The notes beneath the pieces are model-generated. The model did no database searches. It was not told the DNA's origin and saw nothing but the letters and a program-made list of their open reading frames with translations. From positions 62,001 through 126,000 of the forward strand of contig NZ_PVNO01000025.1 in assembly GCF_002993325.1 (NCBI RefSeq): a DNA stretch of 64,000 bases, read 5' to 3'. A program made the translations under genes and the position numbers. Position 1 is the stretch's first letter; every line of letters starts with the position of its first letter. This stretch comes from Alteromonas gracilis (GTDB lineage Bacteria > Pseudomonadota > Gammaproteobacteria > Enterobacterales > Alteromonadaceae). Below, piece after piece: positions 47,641 to 56,264 of the stretch.

Positions 47641-47669
47641 AAAAAGGCGAGCAGGATGCTCGCCTTTTT
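47641..47669 (+). terminator. Terminator after rplT
   Basis: A 12-bp stem AAAAAGGCGAGC/GCTCGCCTTTTT with loop AGGAT. Between here and the manC remnant (47670-47850) I see no gene. Confidence 0.93.
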
Positions 47670-47853
47670 TCGTTTTTGGGGTTTAGACTTCGGTTTTATC
47701 ACAGTTAGTCTAGCTGTTTCACTAGGTACTTCTAATATCCACTCAGTAAAGCTCTACATTAAAGCGTACCTGCTTTAGCCTTGATTTAAATCGCCAAGAC
47801 ATAGTTTGAAAGTGCAGGAAGGTGCTTCTTCATGTGGGATCTTAAACACAAAA

Positions 47854-47875
47854 AAGCAGAGCCAGAGCTCTGCTT
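47854..47875 (-). terminator. Terminator after the manC-like remnant
   Basis: A 9-bp stem AAGCAGAGC/GCTCTGCTT with loop CAGA; on the minus strand it is followed by a T run. It looks like the original terminator of the lost gene. Confidence 0.8.
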
Positions 47876-47907
47876 GTATTCGTAAACTTAGCGCATAGAT
47901 AATGCGT

Positions 47908-48150
47908 TTATTTTTTCTCTATACGGCCGTAGCGGTCCGAAAATCTAACGATGTCATCTTCGCCTAAATAAGCGCCTGATTGCACCTCTATAAGCTCTAG
48001 AGGGATTTTTCCGGGGTTTTCTAATGCGTGTACAGCACCAATTGGGATGTAAACAGACTCGTTTTCTGTAACTAGCTGAGTATTATCGTTAATAGTAACG
48101 TTGGCACTGCCAGATACCACAATCCAGTGTTCGGCACGATGTACTGCATT
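47908..48150 (-). pseudogene. 3' remnant of mannose-1-phosphate guanylyltransferase/mannose-6-phosphate isomerase gene (manC/cpsB type)
   Basis: About 80 codons of the C-terminal cupin (type II phosphomannose isomerase domain) remain. In frame, upstream of the first GTG, the codons still read [16 protein letters not shown], the family hallmark, and the end is [13 protein letters not shown]. An in-frame TAA at about 48151-48153 and the lack of any start or ribosome site show that the first 390 or so codons are gone. It sits between rplT and the first exopolysaccharide gene, and its own terminator is kept. It could still yield a 70-residue cupin from GTG, but I think it is dead. Confidence 0.85.
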
Positions 48151-48165
48151 ATCTTATTTACGATT

Positions 48166-48193
48166 ATAAAAAAAGCGGCTTGCAGCCGCTTTT
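48166..48193 (-). terminator. Terminator of the sugar-phosphate transferase gene
   Basis: An AAAAGCGGC/GCCGCTTTT stem with loop TTGCA is followed on the minus strand by a T run, 21 bases after the transferase stop. Confidence 0.85.
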
Positions 48194-48214
48194 GTAAAAC
48201 TTTAATGAACGTTA

Positions 48215-49669
48215 TCAATAGGCGTTCTTATTAATAAAGCCATTGAAAACGGTCATAAATACAATTTTGATATCAAACCAAATAGACCAGCGGTGTATGT
48301 AATCTAGGTCGTATTCTACGCGCTGTACCATTTTATTAGTCGTCTCAGTTTCACCACGCAGGCCATTTACTTGTGCCCAACCTGTAATTCCTGGCTTAAC
48401 CTTGTGGCGTAACATGTAGCCAGTAATGATCTTACGGTATTCCTCGTTGTGCGCCACAGCGTGAGGCCGAGGCCCAACAATTGACATGCGGCCTTGCAGA
48501 ACATTGATAAACTGAGGTAGCTCATCTAACGATGTTCGTCTTAAGAAACCACCAATCTTAGTTAAACGCGCATCGTTTTTCGTGGCTTGCTTCACAACGG
48601 CGCCATTATCTTGCGTGGTCATAGACCGGAATTTATAAACCGTAATTTGTTTACCATCTAATCCATAACGCTTTTGTTTGAAAATTACGGGCCCCTTGGA
48701 CGTAAGCTTAACAGCAGCGGCTATAGCTAACATCGGAACGGATATAAGCATTAAAATGACTATGCTCAAAATAACATCTTCTAAACGCTTAAGTACGTCA
48801 CTTGCGCCCTGGAATGGTGTATCGTATACACTTAGTGCTTGCACGTTGCCTACCGTTTGCCAGCGAGCATTTAGTAAGTTGTACATGAAGAAGTTTGGAA
48901 TAACATAAACGTTTGCCGTAGTATCACTACACTGCTCTAAAATCGTGCGGATTCTGTTTTCTGCACTCATTGGTAGCGCAATATAGATATAATCAACTTC
49001 GTTACGCTTTGCCATTTCTATCGCCGCTTCAATATTACCTAAAACCGCCCCTTGCATTTCGTGTGGCAGACGCTCTGGCTCACGGTCATCAAATAGACCG
49101 TTGAATTTAATACCTAAATGTTCATTTTGCTGTATCTGAAGTGCGACATTCGCACCAAGTTGAGTAGCGCCAATAATAATAGAGCGACGTGAGTTCAAAC
49201 CACTTTTACGAATGCGAAAAAGAAACTTACGCATCACAAATCGCCACATAATAAGAATAACGAACGAAGACGCAAACCAAAGGAGTATGGCTGGTGGAGG
49301 AGTCTGAATTTCTTGAACGAAAAAATAGCCCAGGGTCATTGTGCCTAAAATACTCAGTGCCCACGTTATCGCGGCTGCGCGCAGCATTTCTTGTGTTCCG
49401 TGGCCACGCCATGAACGGTAAAGCTCCACACCTTCTGCAGAAATCTGGAAGCATATAACGTTAACAAACAGAAGGATGAGGCTTGTGGTATCAATCTGTG
49501 TACCATAATAGGCAGCACATGAATAATAAAGGATAGTGACCAATGAAAGGTCAATTAGCCTATATATGGTTGAGAAACCACTTTGGTTACGTACAACTAA
49601 CCCGCCATTGGTATTGGGTTCTACCGGATGAGCCTTAAGTACTTTGTTAGATTCTACTCTATTGTCCAT
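48215..49669 (-). CDS. Undecaprenyl-phosphate sugar (glucose) phosphotransferase, WcaJ/WbaP type
   Basis: The 484-residue polyprenol sugar-phosphate transferase starts exopolysaccharide repeat assembly on undecaprenyl phosphate. It has four or so N-terminal membrane segments, a Rossmann-like CoA-binding-type domain (RRSIIIGATQLGANVALQIQ, about 160-280), a fifth segment near 300-320 and the catalytic domain with KFRSMT, LRRTSLDELPQF and GPRPHAVAHNEEY. The sequence suits the glucose-transferring subgroup, but the sugar is not certain. It is divergent from the export operon at 50346. Confidence 0.93.
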   Translation of the reverse strand: MDNRVESNKVLKAHPVEPNTNGGLVVRNQSGFSTIYRLIDLSLVTILYYSCAAYYGTQIDTTSLILLFVNVICFQISAEGVELYRSWRGHGTQEMLRAAAITWALSILGTMTLGYFFVQEIQTPPPAILLWFASSFVILIMWRFVMRKFLFRIRKSGLNSRRSIIIGATQLGANVALQIQQNEHLGIKFNGLFDDREPERLPHEMQGAVLGNIEAAIEMAKRNEVDYIYIALPMSAENRIRTILEQCSDTTANVYVIPNFFMYNLLNARWQTVGNVQALSVYDTPFQGASDVLKRLEDVILSIVILMLISVPMLAIAAAVKLTSKGPVIFKQKRYGLDGKQITVYKFRSMTTQDNGAVVKQATKNDARLTKIGGFLRRTSLDELPQFINVLQGRMSIVGPRPHAVAHNEEYRKIITGYMLRHKVKPGITGWAQVNGLRGETETTNKMVQRVEYDLDYIHRWSIWFDIKIVFMTVFNGFINKNAY

Positions 49670-50345
49670 TTAGGTAATCTCTAGATGAAAGTGATGTCTG
49701 TAGCGAATGCAATTGGCTGTATGAAAAAGCCAAGCCTTATGTGTAGAAAACAGTAAAGACAATTTCTAACTATAATGCGTAAGCAAAATTGGTGCCCAAA
49801 AAATTATTTAAAAAGTTATTCCAGATTAGAATTAAAAGTTTTGGTGACTTTTTGACTGTATCTAGATTAATGGTATTTCGCTGCATGATAACAGTATTCT
49901 ATTCACATTGTAATTTTATTACAAAATCTAATTTATTTCGTACTAATTTGGTGCAAAACGAGTAGAATGTTAATCTAATGCTTTCAATATTGTCTCAAAT
50001 GCGATTGTACACACCATAGTTTAATTAGTAGACACATTGATGAAACAATACGTCGGTATTATATGGTATTTAAGGCTATCTAACGTGGTGTGTAGGGCTT
50101 GTTCTCTAGGAGTTATCAAGATTTACTTTATGTCATTCTACTTATATTAGGCGCACCTTTTAAAAGCGGCATACCTATTGCTGGATAAAAGCAGTTTTTA
50201 ACAGTTTCGGTAATAATCACCAATTTATTGTAAAAAATGGACACGTTTAAGAAGAATGTGTACACAGCGAGTTATCGCGTTTGAAAGAATATATACAAAA
50301 TTCATTGCATCATTGTACGAAAGGTCATCGAAGGAAGGGAAAAAC
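49670..50345. promoter_or_regulatory. Divergent promoter region of the exopolysaccharide locus
   Basis: A 676-base AT-rich non-coding stretch separates the sugar transferase gene from the export operon. It holds the inverted repeat TTGTAATTTTATTACAA (49908-49924). No ops or JUMPstart element was found, and no open frame is convincing. Confidence 0.7.
49908..49924. promoter_or_regulatory. HexR-like inverted repeat
   Basis: TTGTAAT-TTT-ATTACAA is a perfect 7-3-7 inverted repeat. Its core TGTAATnnnATTACA equals the HexR (RpiR family) operator consensus known for sugar metabolism genes in gammaproteobacteria. It lies 239 bases from the sugar transferase start and 422 from the barrel gene. Confidence 0.55.
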
Positions 50346-51551
50346 ATGATTAAAAGGACCAAAAGCATTATAGCGCTGTCGGTAATTTGCGCCACTCCAA
50401 CCCTATATGCACAGGAGGCCGGTCGGATTCAAGCTGGGCAATTCGATTTAATTCCATCATTTTCATCGTCGATGGCGTATGTCGACAATGTTGCAAATGC
50501 CCGAGATAATCAGAGCAAAATCTACAGCTGGCGGACAACACTTTCTCCAGAATTAATTGCTGCCACAGAGGTTGACGGAAACCCAGTTCAAGTAGGTTAT
50601 AGATTAGAACGAGGCGTTTACTTTTCTAGCAGCAACGACGATTATACTGATCACTTTGTAGAAGCGTCGGGTGACTTTGAGTTAAATAGCCGTCATCGCA
50701 TCAGCGCACTTGCACAATATGAAGACGGTCACGAAGATCGTGGAACGGGGTTCTCAATTGGTTCAGGCCTCGAGATTACGACACCTGATACCTATAAAAG
50801 TAGTAACCTGTCTGCTGAATACAGCTACGGCGCAGCCACTACAGATGGCATGTTAACATTTAAGGCTCGTCGCCAAACTCTAGACTACGATAGAACCGAA
50901 GATGCCTACATCATTCGTGACCGCGCGAAAAATATGATTGGCGCTGAATTTGGTTACCAGATTGGTGCTGCAACAAGCATGGTTGTTGATGTAACTAAGA
51001 CTTTCGTAAAATATGACGAACAACTTGATCTAGTGACTCGAGACAACGATGAAACACGAGTTTTAGTAGGTGTTGTTTGGGAAAGTACTGCAGCAACTAC
51101 GGGCTTTGCGAAGGTAGGTTATAAAGAAAAAGATTTTGATAATGAAGCTCGTGGTACTTTCTATGGTACAGACTGGGAGGTAGGTATTGACTGGCAACCT
51201 GTCAGCTATTCAACTGTAAGAATTTCTACCAGCGCTGATACATTTGAAACTAACGGTGAAGGTGACTTTATTCGCGGTCAAAATTATAGTGTGCGATGGA
51301 ACCATGACTGGTTAGAAAGGGTCAGCACCTCTTTTAGTGTTACGCAGCAAAATGACGAATATGTATTCAACGAGTTAGATATCGTTAACAGGGACGACGA
51401 ATTAATGAACTACTCGGCAGCGCTAAATTACCAAGCGCGTAGATGGTTAAAATTCAGCACATTTTATCAGTACACAGACAGAGATAGTAACAGAGATACT
51501 ATCGGGTACGACAGAAGTGAAGTTGGTCTAACAGTAGAGGTAACGCTGTGA
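50346..51551 (+). CDS. Outer-membrane beta-barrel protein of exopolysaccharide export (BBP2/EpsL-like)
   Basis: The 401-residue precursor has a signal peptide (cut near YAQ-EAG). The rest shows amphipathic beta strands through to a terminal Leu, as in the putative beta-barrel porin 2 family found in exopolysaccharide operons (EpsL-type). The start at 50346 follows GGAAGGG; the frame opens further up without a site. It may form the outer-membrane channel for the polymer together with the short Wza-like protein encoded next. Confidence 0.8.
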   Translation: MIKRTKSIIALSVICATPTLYAQEAGRIQAGQFDLIPSFSSSMAYVDNVANARDNQSKIYSWRTTLSPELIAATEVDGNPVQVGYRLERGVYFSSSNDDYTDHFVEASGDFELNSRHRISALAQYEDGHEDRGTGFSIGSGLEITTPDTYKSSNLSAEYSYGAATTDGMLTFKARRQTLDYDRTEDAYIIRDRAKNMIGAEFGYQIGAATSMVVDVTKTFVKYDEQLDLVTRDNDETRVLVGVVWESTAATTGFAKVGYKEKDFDNEARGTFYGTDWEVGIDWQPVSYSTVRISTSADTFETNGEGDFIRGQNYSVRWNHDWLERVSTSFSVTQQNDEYVFNELDIVNRDDELMNYSAALNYQARRWLKFSTFYQYTDRDSNRDTIGYDRSEVGLTVEVTL

Positions 51552-52096
51552 AGCAAAAAGCAGTTAGCTTATTTTCATTAATTTTCTTACTTTTTGGTTC
51601 GTTACAAATTATGGCCCAAGAGGGCAATTTAAGTATGAGCCAATATCAACTGGGCTCTGGCGATAGAATTCAAATAAGCGTTTTTGGGCAAGATGACCTG
51701 TCAATGGAAGTACGCTTACCTGACGTTGGTACTATTAACTATCCGTTCTTAGGTGAAATCAAACTTGTGGGTATGACTGCTGCAGAAGTTGAGCAGCTCA
51801 TCTACGATGGGCTACTAGGGGATTACCTTGTAAATCCGTCAGTATCTGTGGCTATTGTAGAATATCGTCCGTTCTTTATAGACGGCGAAGTTAAACGCCC
51901 AGGTGGCTATGCCTATCAACCTGGGCTTTCGGTAAACAAAGCCGCTGCCCTAGCTGGCGGTTATACGGAGCGTGCTGCACGGGATAAAATTACCATTATT
52001 CGTGAAAAAAACGGTCAAACGAATGAGTTTACTGTGACAGTTAGCGACATGATTCAACCTGGTGACATTATCACCATTAATCAACGTTTCTTCTAA
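51548..52096 (+). CDS. Polysaccharide export protein (Wza/GumB-like)
   Basis: The 182-residue periplasmic or outer-membrane protein has a signal peptide (to about MAQ-EG), the Poly_export domain (YQLGSGDRIQISVFGQDDLS) and one SLBB domain (RPFFIDGEVKRPGGYAYQPGLSVNKAAALAGGYT). It is shorter than E. coli Wza (379) and lacks the C-terminal outer-membrane helix. That fits use of a separate barrel protein. It starts with GTG overlapping the upstream stop (GTGA). Confidence 0.92.
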   Translation: MKQKAVSLFSLIFLLFGSLQIMAQEGNLSMSQYQLGSGDRIQISVFGQDDLSMEVRLPDVGTINYPFLGEIKLVGMTAAEVEQLIYDGLLGDYLVNPSVSVAIVEYRPFFIDGEVKRPGGYAYQPGLSVNKAAALAGGYTERAARDKITIIREKNGQTNEFTVTVSDMIQPGDIITINQRFF

Positions 52097-52120
52097 ATTA
52101 CGTAGCGTGCAGGAATAAAA

Positions 52121-54337
52121 ATGGCAGTAAATAGCAGGGAAGAGCTTAATGCAGGTGTGTTTGAAAATGAAACCATCGACATAGCTCACTATTTAGGAAT
52201 TATTAAGCGTTACGCGTTTCGAATTGTTTCACTCGCACTCGCTTTTACCATATTAGTGGCGTTGCTAGTTATGCGAATGACGCCCATGTTCACCTCAACA
52301 ACAACAATCTTAGTAGAGGCAGATAAGGCAAATGTTGTTTCAATTGAGGAGGTCTATGGCTTAGATACAAAGCGTAAAGACTATATGCAAACTCAATTTG
52401 AGATTTTGCAATCTAGACAAATTGCCGAACGAACTGTTGAGAGTTTGTCACTTTACAACAACGAAGAATTTATGCCGAAAGATGAAGAGCCTTCTTTCGT
52501 TGACGACTTAAAAGCAAATCTTATTGAAGCCTTGCCGTTTCTTCCCCAAGAAGAGCCTAAAGAGCTCACGGAAGAACAAATTCTTGCCGCGAAAAAGCGC
52601 AAAGCAACTTCTATGTTAATGAGCGCGCTTACAGTTGAGATGGTGGACAATACGCAGTTGATGAGAATTACTGTCACTACCGAATCGCCGACGCTTTCAG
52701 CCGAGTTAGCTAACGCGGTAGCCGATGTTTATATTGAAAATTATCTGCAAGCAAAACTGGATATGACGGCAAAAGCCACCTCTTTTCTTACTGAAAGTCT
52801 TGAGGGGCTTAAGCAAAAATTAGATGTAGCAGAGCGTAACTTAGCTAAATTCTACGAAGAAAACCAAGTTGTAAACATAGATGGTGTTGTTGGTTTAGCT
52901 TCAGAAGAACTTGAGCAATTAAGTAAGCAATTGCTAGACGCACAAACGTCACTCAAGCTAAATGCAGTAATTTACAAACAAACTCGAAACGATGTTTCAT
53001 TAGATGACATTGCTCGTTTACCCGAAGTGCTTAATCACCCTACGATAAGAGACGTTCGTCGTGACGAAGCTAAAGCTATGACCCGTGTTAGTGAACTAAG
53101 TAACGTATACGGCCCGAAACATCCTCGGATGATTGCGGCAAATGCAGAGCTATCTTCTATCAGAGAAACATTAAACGGCCAAATACGAGACTTGATCACA
53201 AGTATTACAACTCAATATGAAGTGTCTGAAGACAGAGTAACGCAGCTCGAAAAAGAAGTTTCTCGTGCAAAAGCAGAATTCCGTGGTTTATCAGAACTTG
53301 ATAATCAGCGTAAAGGCCTTCAGCGTGAAGTGGATATAAACCAACAGCTTTATAATTCATTTTTCACTCGTTTAAAAGAAACTGACGAGTTAGGTGGTTT
53401 TGAATCTGCTAATGCACGTGTATTAGATTCTGCCTTGCCAAAATATGTACCTTCGAAACCTAATAAAAAGTTGTTAATTGGAGCTGCATTTGTATTCAGT
53501 ATTGGTTTTGGCGTGTTTCTCGCGATTGCTATGGAAACACTTAACAGCGGAATTCGCTCAGTTGAAGACGTGGAGCGCAAGCTTGGTCAACGTATGTTGG
53601 GTCTTATTCCATGGCTACCACATAAGAAAAAGACCGACTTGCCTGTTCGTTCATTTTTCGACGGTAAAAAGCATCAGTTTGCCGAGTCTGTGCGTACACT
53701 ACGAACCAGTTTGTCGTTACTTAATTTAGATAAAGAACAACAAGCAATAATGGTAACCTCAAGTGTACCTAAAGAGGGTAAAACAACGGTTTCTATTAAC
53801 TTGGCGTTTGCGTTAGGCCAGTTGGATAAAACTATCCTTATCGATGCAGACTTACGTCGCCCTAGTGTAGGGAAGCAATTCAACATTCCGAACTATCAGC
53901 CGGGCGTTGCCAACCTTATTTTGAAGTCTCATACCTTTGATGAGTGTTTGGTAAGAGATGAAGAATCCAAAATCGATATTCTATCTGCGGGTACTATTCC
54001 TTCTAACCCGCAGGAGCTATTGTCTGATAAAGGTTTCAACGAACTTATTGAGCAACTAAAAACGCAATATAAGTATGTAGTGATTGATACCGCACCAACT
54101 CAAGCGGTTAGCGATTCTATGGTTATTGCTAACTCTTGCGACTCGGTTATTTACGTTGTGCGAGCTGACAGTACCAGCGAAAAGCTAATCAACAATGGGT
54201 TGTCTCGCTTCTTACAAGTAGGTCATCGTCTTGATGGTGTAGTACTAAATCAAGTAGACTTACGCAAATCAGGGGCAGCACAAAGGTACGCTGGGTTTTA
54301 TGATCAATATGGGTATACCAGTCATAAAAACAGCTAA
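52121..54337 (+). CDS. Wzc-like chain-length co-polymerase with tyrosine autokinase domain
   Basis: The 738-residue inner-membrane protein has an N-terminal Wzz domain (membrane segments about 30-50 and 448-468), a long periplasmic coiled-coil region and a cytosolic BY-kinase. Walker A is PKEGKTT at 550-556 (Lys554), Walker A' is DAD at 575-577 and Walker B is VVIDTAP. The C-terminus has only a few tyrosines (RYAGFYDQYGYTSH), which are the likely autophosphorylation sites. It controls polymer length and export, and the phosphatase encoded next should reverse it. Confidence 0.94.
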   Translation: MAVNSREELNAGVFENETIDIAHYLGIIKRYAFRIVSLALAFTILVALLVMRMTPMFTSTTTILVEADKANVVSIEEVYGLDTKRKDYMQTQFEILQSRQIAERTVESLSLYNNEEFMPKDEEPSFVDDLKANLIEALPFLPQEEPKELTEEQILAAKKRKATSMLMSALTVEMVDNTQLMRITVTTESPTLSAELANAVADVYIENYLQAKLDMTAKATSFLTESLEGLKQKLDVAERNLAKFYEENQVVNIDGVVGLASEELEQLSKQLLDAQTSLKLNAVIYKQTRNDVSLDDIARLPEVLNHPTIRDVRRDEAKAMTRVSELSNVYGPKHPRMIAANAELSSIRETLNGQIRDLITSITTQYEVSEDRVTQLEKEVSRAKAEFRGLSELDNQRKGLQREVDINQQLYNSFFTRLKETDELGGFESANARVLDSALPKYVPSKPNKKLLIGAAFVFSIGFGVFLAIAMETLNSGIRSVEDVERKLGQRMLGLIPWLPHKKKTDLPVRSFFDGKKHQFAESVRTLRTSLSLLNLDKEQQAIMVTSSVPKEGKTTVSINLAFALGQLDKTILIDADLRRPSVGKQFNIPNYQPGVANLILKSHTFDECLVRDEESKIDILSAGTIPSNPQELLSDKGFNELIEQLKTQYKYVVIDTAPTQAVSDSMVIANSCDSVIYVVRADSTSEKLINNGLSRFLQVGHRLDGVVLNQVDLRKSGAAQRYAGFYDQYGYTSHKNS

Positions 54338-54346
54338 CAGCATTTA

Positions 54347-55087
54347 TTGATAGACTTACATAGCCACATACTGCCTGGCATCGACGATGGTGCCAGGTCT
54401 TTAGACATTGCCTTGCAAATGGCTCAGCAAGCTGTAGATGGCGGCGTTCGCCATATGGTTTGTACCCCTCATATCCACAAAGGGTACTTCGACAATACGT
54501 TGAATACGATTAGGCACGCTTTTAACGAATTTCAAAAAGCCATTGCTGATGCTTCTATCCCTCTCTCCCTTTCGTACGCAGCAGAAGTGCGCGTTAACGA
54601 ACTAATTCCTATTTGGTATAAACAACAGGAGTTGCCATTTCTAGGCGAATATAACGGCAAGCGTATTTTGTTACTTGAGATGCCACATAGCCATATACCA
54701 CAAGGCTTGGAAGTGCTTATAAAATGGCTTTTAAAAAATAACGTTCAGCCACTTATAGCCCACCCAGAGCGCAATCGCGAGCTATTGGCCGAGCAGCACA
54801 AATTTAGCTGGCTGCAGCGTCAAGGCTGTATGTTTCAGGTTACTGCAGGGGCGTTAACAGGTCGCTTTGGTGACAAGGTAGAAGATTTCGCATTATCTAT
54901 GATGCGAAACAAAGCATTTCATGTAGTTGCGTCTGACACTCACGACCTTGTACGCCGGCCTAACGATATGCAGGCTGCCTACGAGGTCGTGTCGACATTT
55001 AGTGATGACTTTGCTCAAGAGACTTTTGTAACACGACCTGGTGCGATAGTGTCGGTTGGCCAACAAAACGAAGTGACTAATGACTAG
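54347..55087 (+). CDS. PHP-type tyrosine-protein phosphatase (CpsB/YwqE-like)
   Basis: The 246-residue metal-dependent phosphatase has PHP motifs DLHSHILPGIDDGA, CTPHIHKGYF, LLLEMPHSHIP, IAHPERNREL and SDTHD. It begins with the rare TTG at 54347, since an in-frame stop lies at 54335 and no ATG precedes the DLHSH motif. It is expected to dephosphorylate the tyrosine kinase encoded just before it. Gram-negative clusters more often use the low-molecular-weight Wzb type, so the PHP type is notable. Confidence 0.92.
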   Translation: MIDLHSHILPGIDDGARSLDIALQMAQQAVDGGVRHMVCTPHIHKGYFDNTLNTIRHAFNEFQKAIADASIPLSLSYAAEVRVNELIPIWYKQQELPFLGEYNGKRILLLEMPHSHIPQGLEVLIKWLLKNNVQPLIAHPERNRELLAEQHKFSWLQRQGCMFQVTAGALTGRFGDKVEDFALSMMRNKAFHVVASDTHDLVRRPNDMQAAYEVVSTFSDDFAQETFVTRPGAIVSVGQQNEVTND

Positions 55088-55835
55088 CGGTTTACTCAAG
55101 GCCTTCACAAATAACCGCCTGATACTTAAGTGGATAATGGTGCTACTTGCCGGTTTCGGTTTTATATGGAGTATGCAGCTTTTTATAGCGGGTAATGCGT
55201 ACTACAGCGTGAAAAACGATATAGAGGTATGGCAACTATCACCGAACAAAGCGTCAGTGCAAAAAATAAATAGCGGATTAGCTAAAATTGCGAATGCTAT
55301 CGATTATTTCCCAAATAACGCCCTGTACTATCAAATACAGGGGCAGTTGTTCGAGTGGAAAGCCGTTGTTGAAAAGAAAAATAAAGAACTAGATAGTGTT
55401 GAATTAGACAGGCAGCGCAACAATGCTAACTTAAACAACGCGGCACTAAGCTATGAAAAAAGCTTATTATTGAGGCCTACCTGGAGCGGCAGCTGGATTG
55501 GCTTGGCTTCAGTAAAGCTACAGCAGGGTGAATTAGATAGCGAGTTTTACCATTACCTAGAAAATGCGAAGCTAGCAGGCCCACAAGATGCAATAGTGCA
55601 TAAGTTCATAGTGGAGTTTGGTTTAGAAATGTTTAGCGCAAGGTCTATTCACTACGTGAAAATTAAAGAGCAATTGAAACAGCATTTAAATTTAGGCCTT
55701 CAAAACCCGCTAAGCAGAGACTTTGTTTTAAAGGCAATACAAAAGCACAATGCGAGTGAAACGGTTTGCAGATGGTTACGTGACGCCAGTTACCCGGTTA
55801 GAAAACGCATTTCTAACTGCATAACTTATGATTAG
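55080..55835 (+). CDS. Membrane-anchored exopolysaccharide-locus protein of unknown function (VpsP-like)
   Basis: The 251-residue protein has one N-terminal membrane segment (about 15-36) and a helical, TPR-like periplasmic part (NALYYQIQGQLFEWKA, SYEKSLLLRPTWSGSWIGLASVKLQQGE). It resembles proteins annotated VpsP in Vibrio biofilm clusters. Its start overlaps the phosphatase stop by eight bases, so it belongs to the export operon. Role unknown. Confidence 0.7.
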   Translation: MTSGLLKAFTNNRLILKWIMVLLAGFGFIWSMQLFIAGNAYYSVKNDIEVWQLSPNKASVQKINSGLAKIANAIDYFPNNALYYQIQGQLFEWKAVVEKKNKELDSVELDRQRNNANLNNAALSYEKSLLLRPTWSGSWIGLASVKLQQGELDSEFYHYLENAKLAGPQDAIVHKFIVEFGLEMFSARSIHYVKIKEQLKQHLNLGLQNPLSRDFVLKAIQKHNASETVCRWLRDASYPVRKRISNCITYD

Positions 55836-56246
55836 CTAGCTTTTTCCATTTAGCCAATCCCACAAACCTAACGAAAATCCTTCAAAAAGGTTTATACCCA
55901 GCCAGCTTTTTAATATATACAGCAGTACCAAGCCTAATGCTAATGAAACGCACAGGAACAAAGCAACAACCGCCGCCATCACTAACTTACCTATTCGGCT
56001 TTCGGTACGTGATAGATCGCGCTTATCTCGACCCGCCAGTAATACAAAGTAATACCTACTTCTTAATAAACCTATAGTGCCTCTTAAATCAATTTTGTGG
56101 CTTCCCCAGCGTCGGCCTGCAAGGGCCGTATTTAAATAAAATAGCTGGTCGTCGGTAAAAGAGTCGGCAACATTTTTTGGCATTCGTTCAAGCATGTGCT
56201 GCACGTTTGGTTCTTCTTTTATCGGTCGCTTTATCTTAAATACCAC
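55836..56246 (-). CDS. Small membrane protein of unknown function
   Basis: The 136-residue protein has a soluble N-terminal half and one or two membrane segments at about 87-115 (VMAAVVALFLCVSLALGLVLLYIL). I do not recognise a family. Its stop abuts that of the convergent gene with no gap. It follows the Wzy-like gene by 18 bases and is probably co-transcribed with it. Confidence 0.7.
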   Translation of the reverse strand: MVFKIKRPIKEEPNVQHMLERMPKNVADSFTDDQLFYLNTALAGRRWGSHKIDLRGTIGLLRSRYYFVLLAGRDKRDLSRTESRIGKLVMAAVVALFLCVSLALGLVLLYILKSWLGINLFEGFSLGLWDWLNGKS

Positions 56247-56264
56247 ACAAGGCCTCTTATATTG

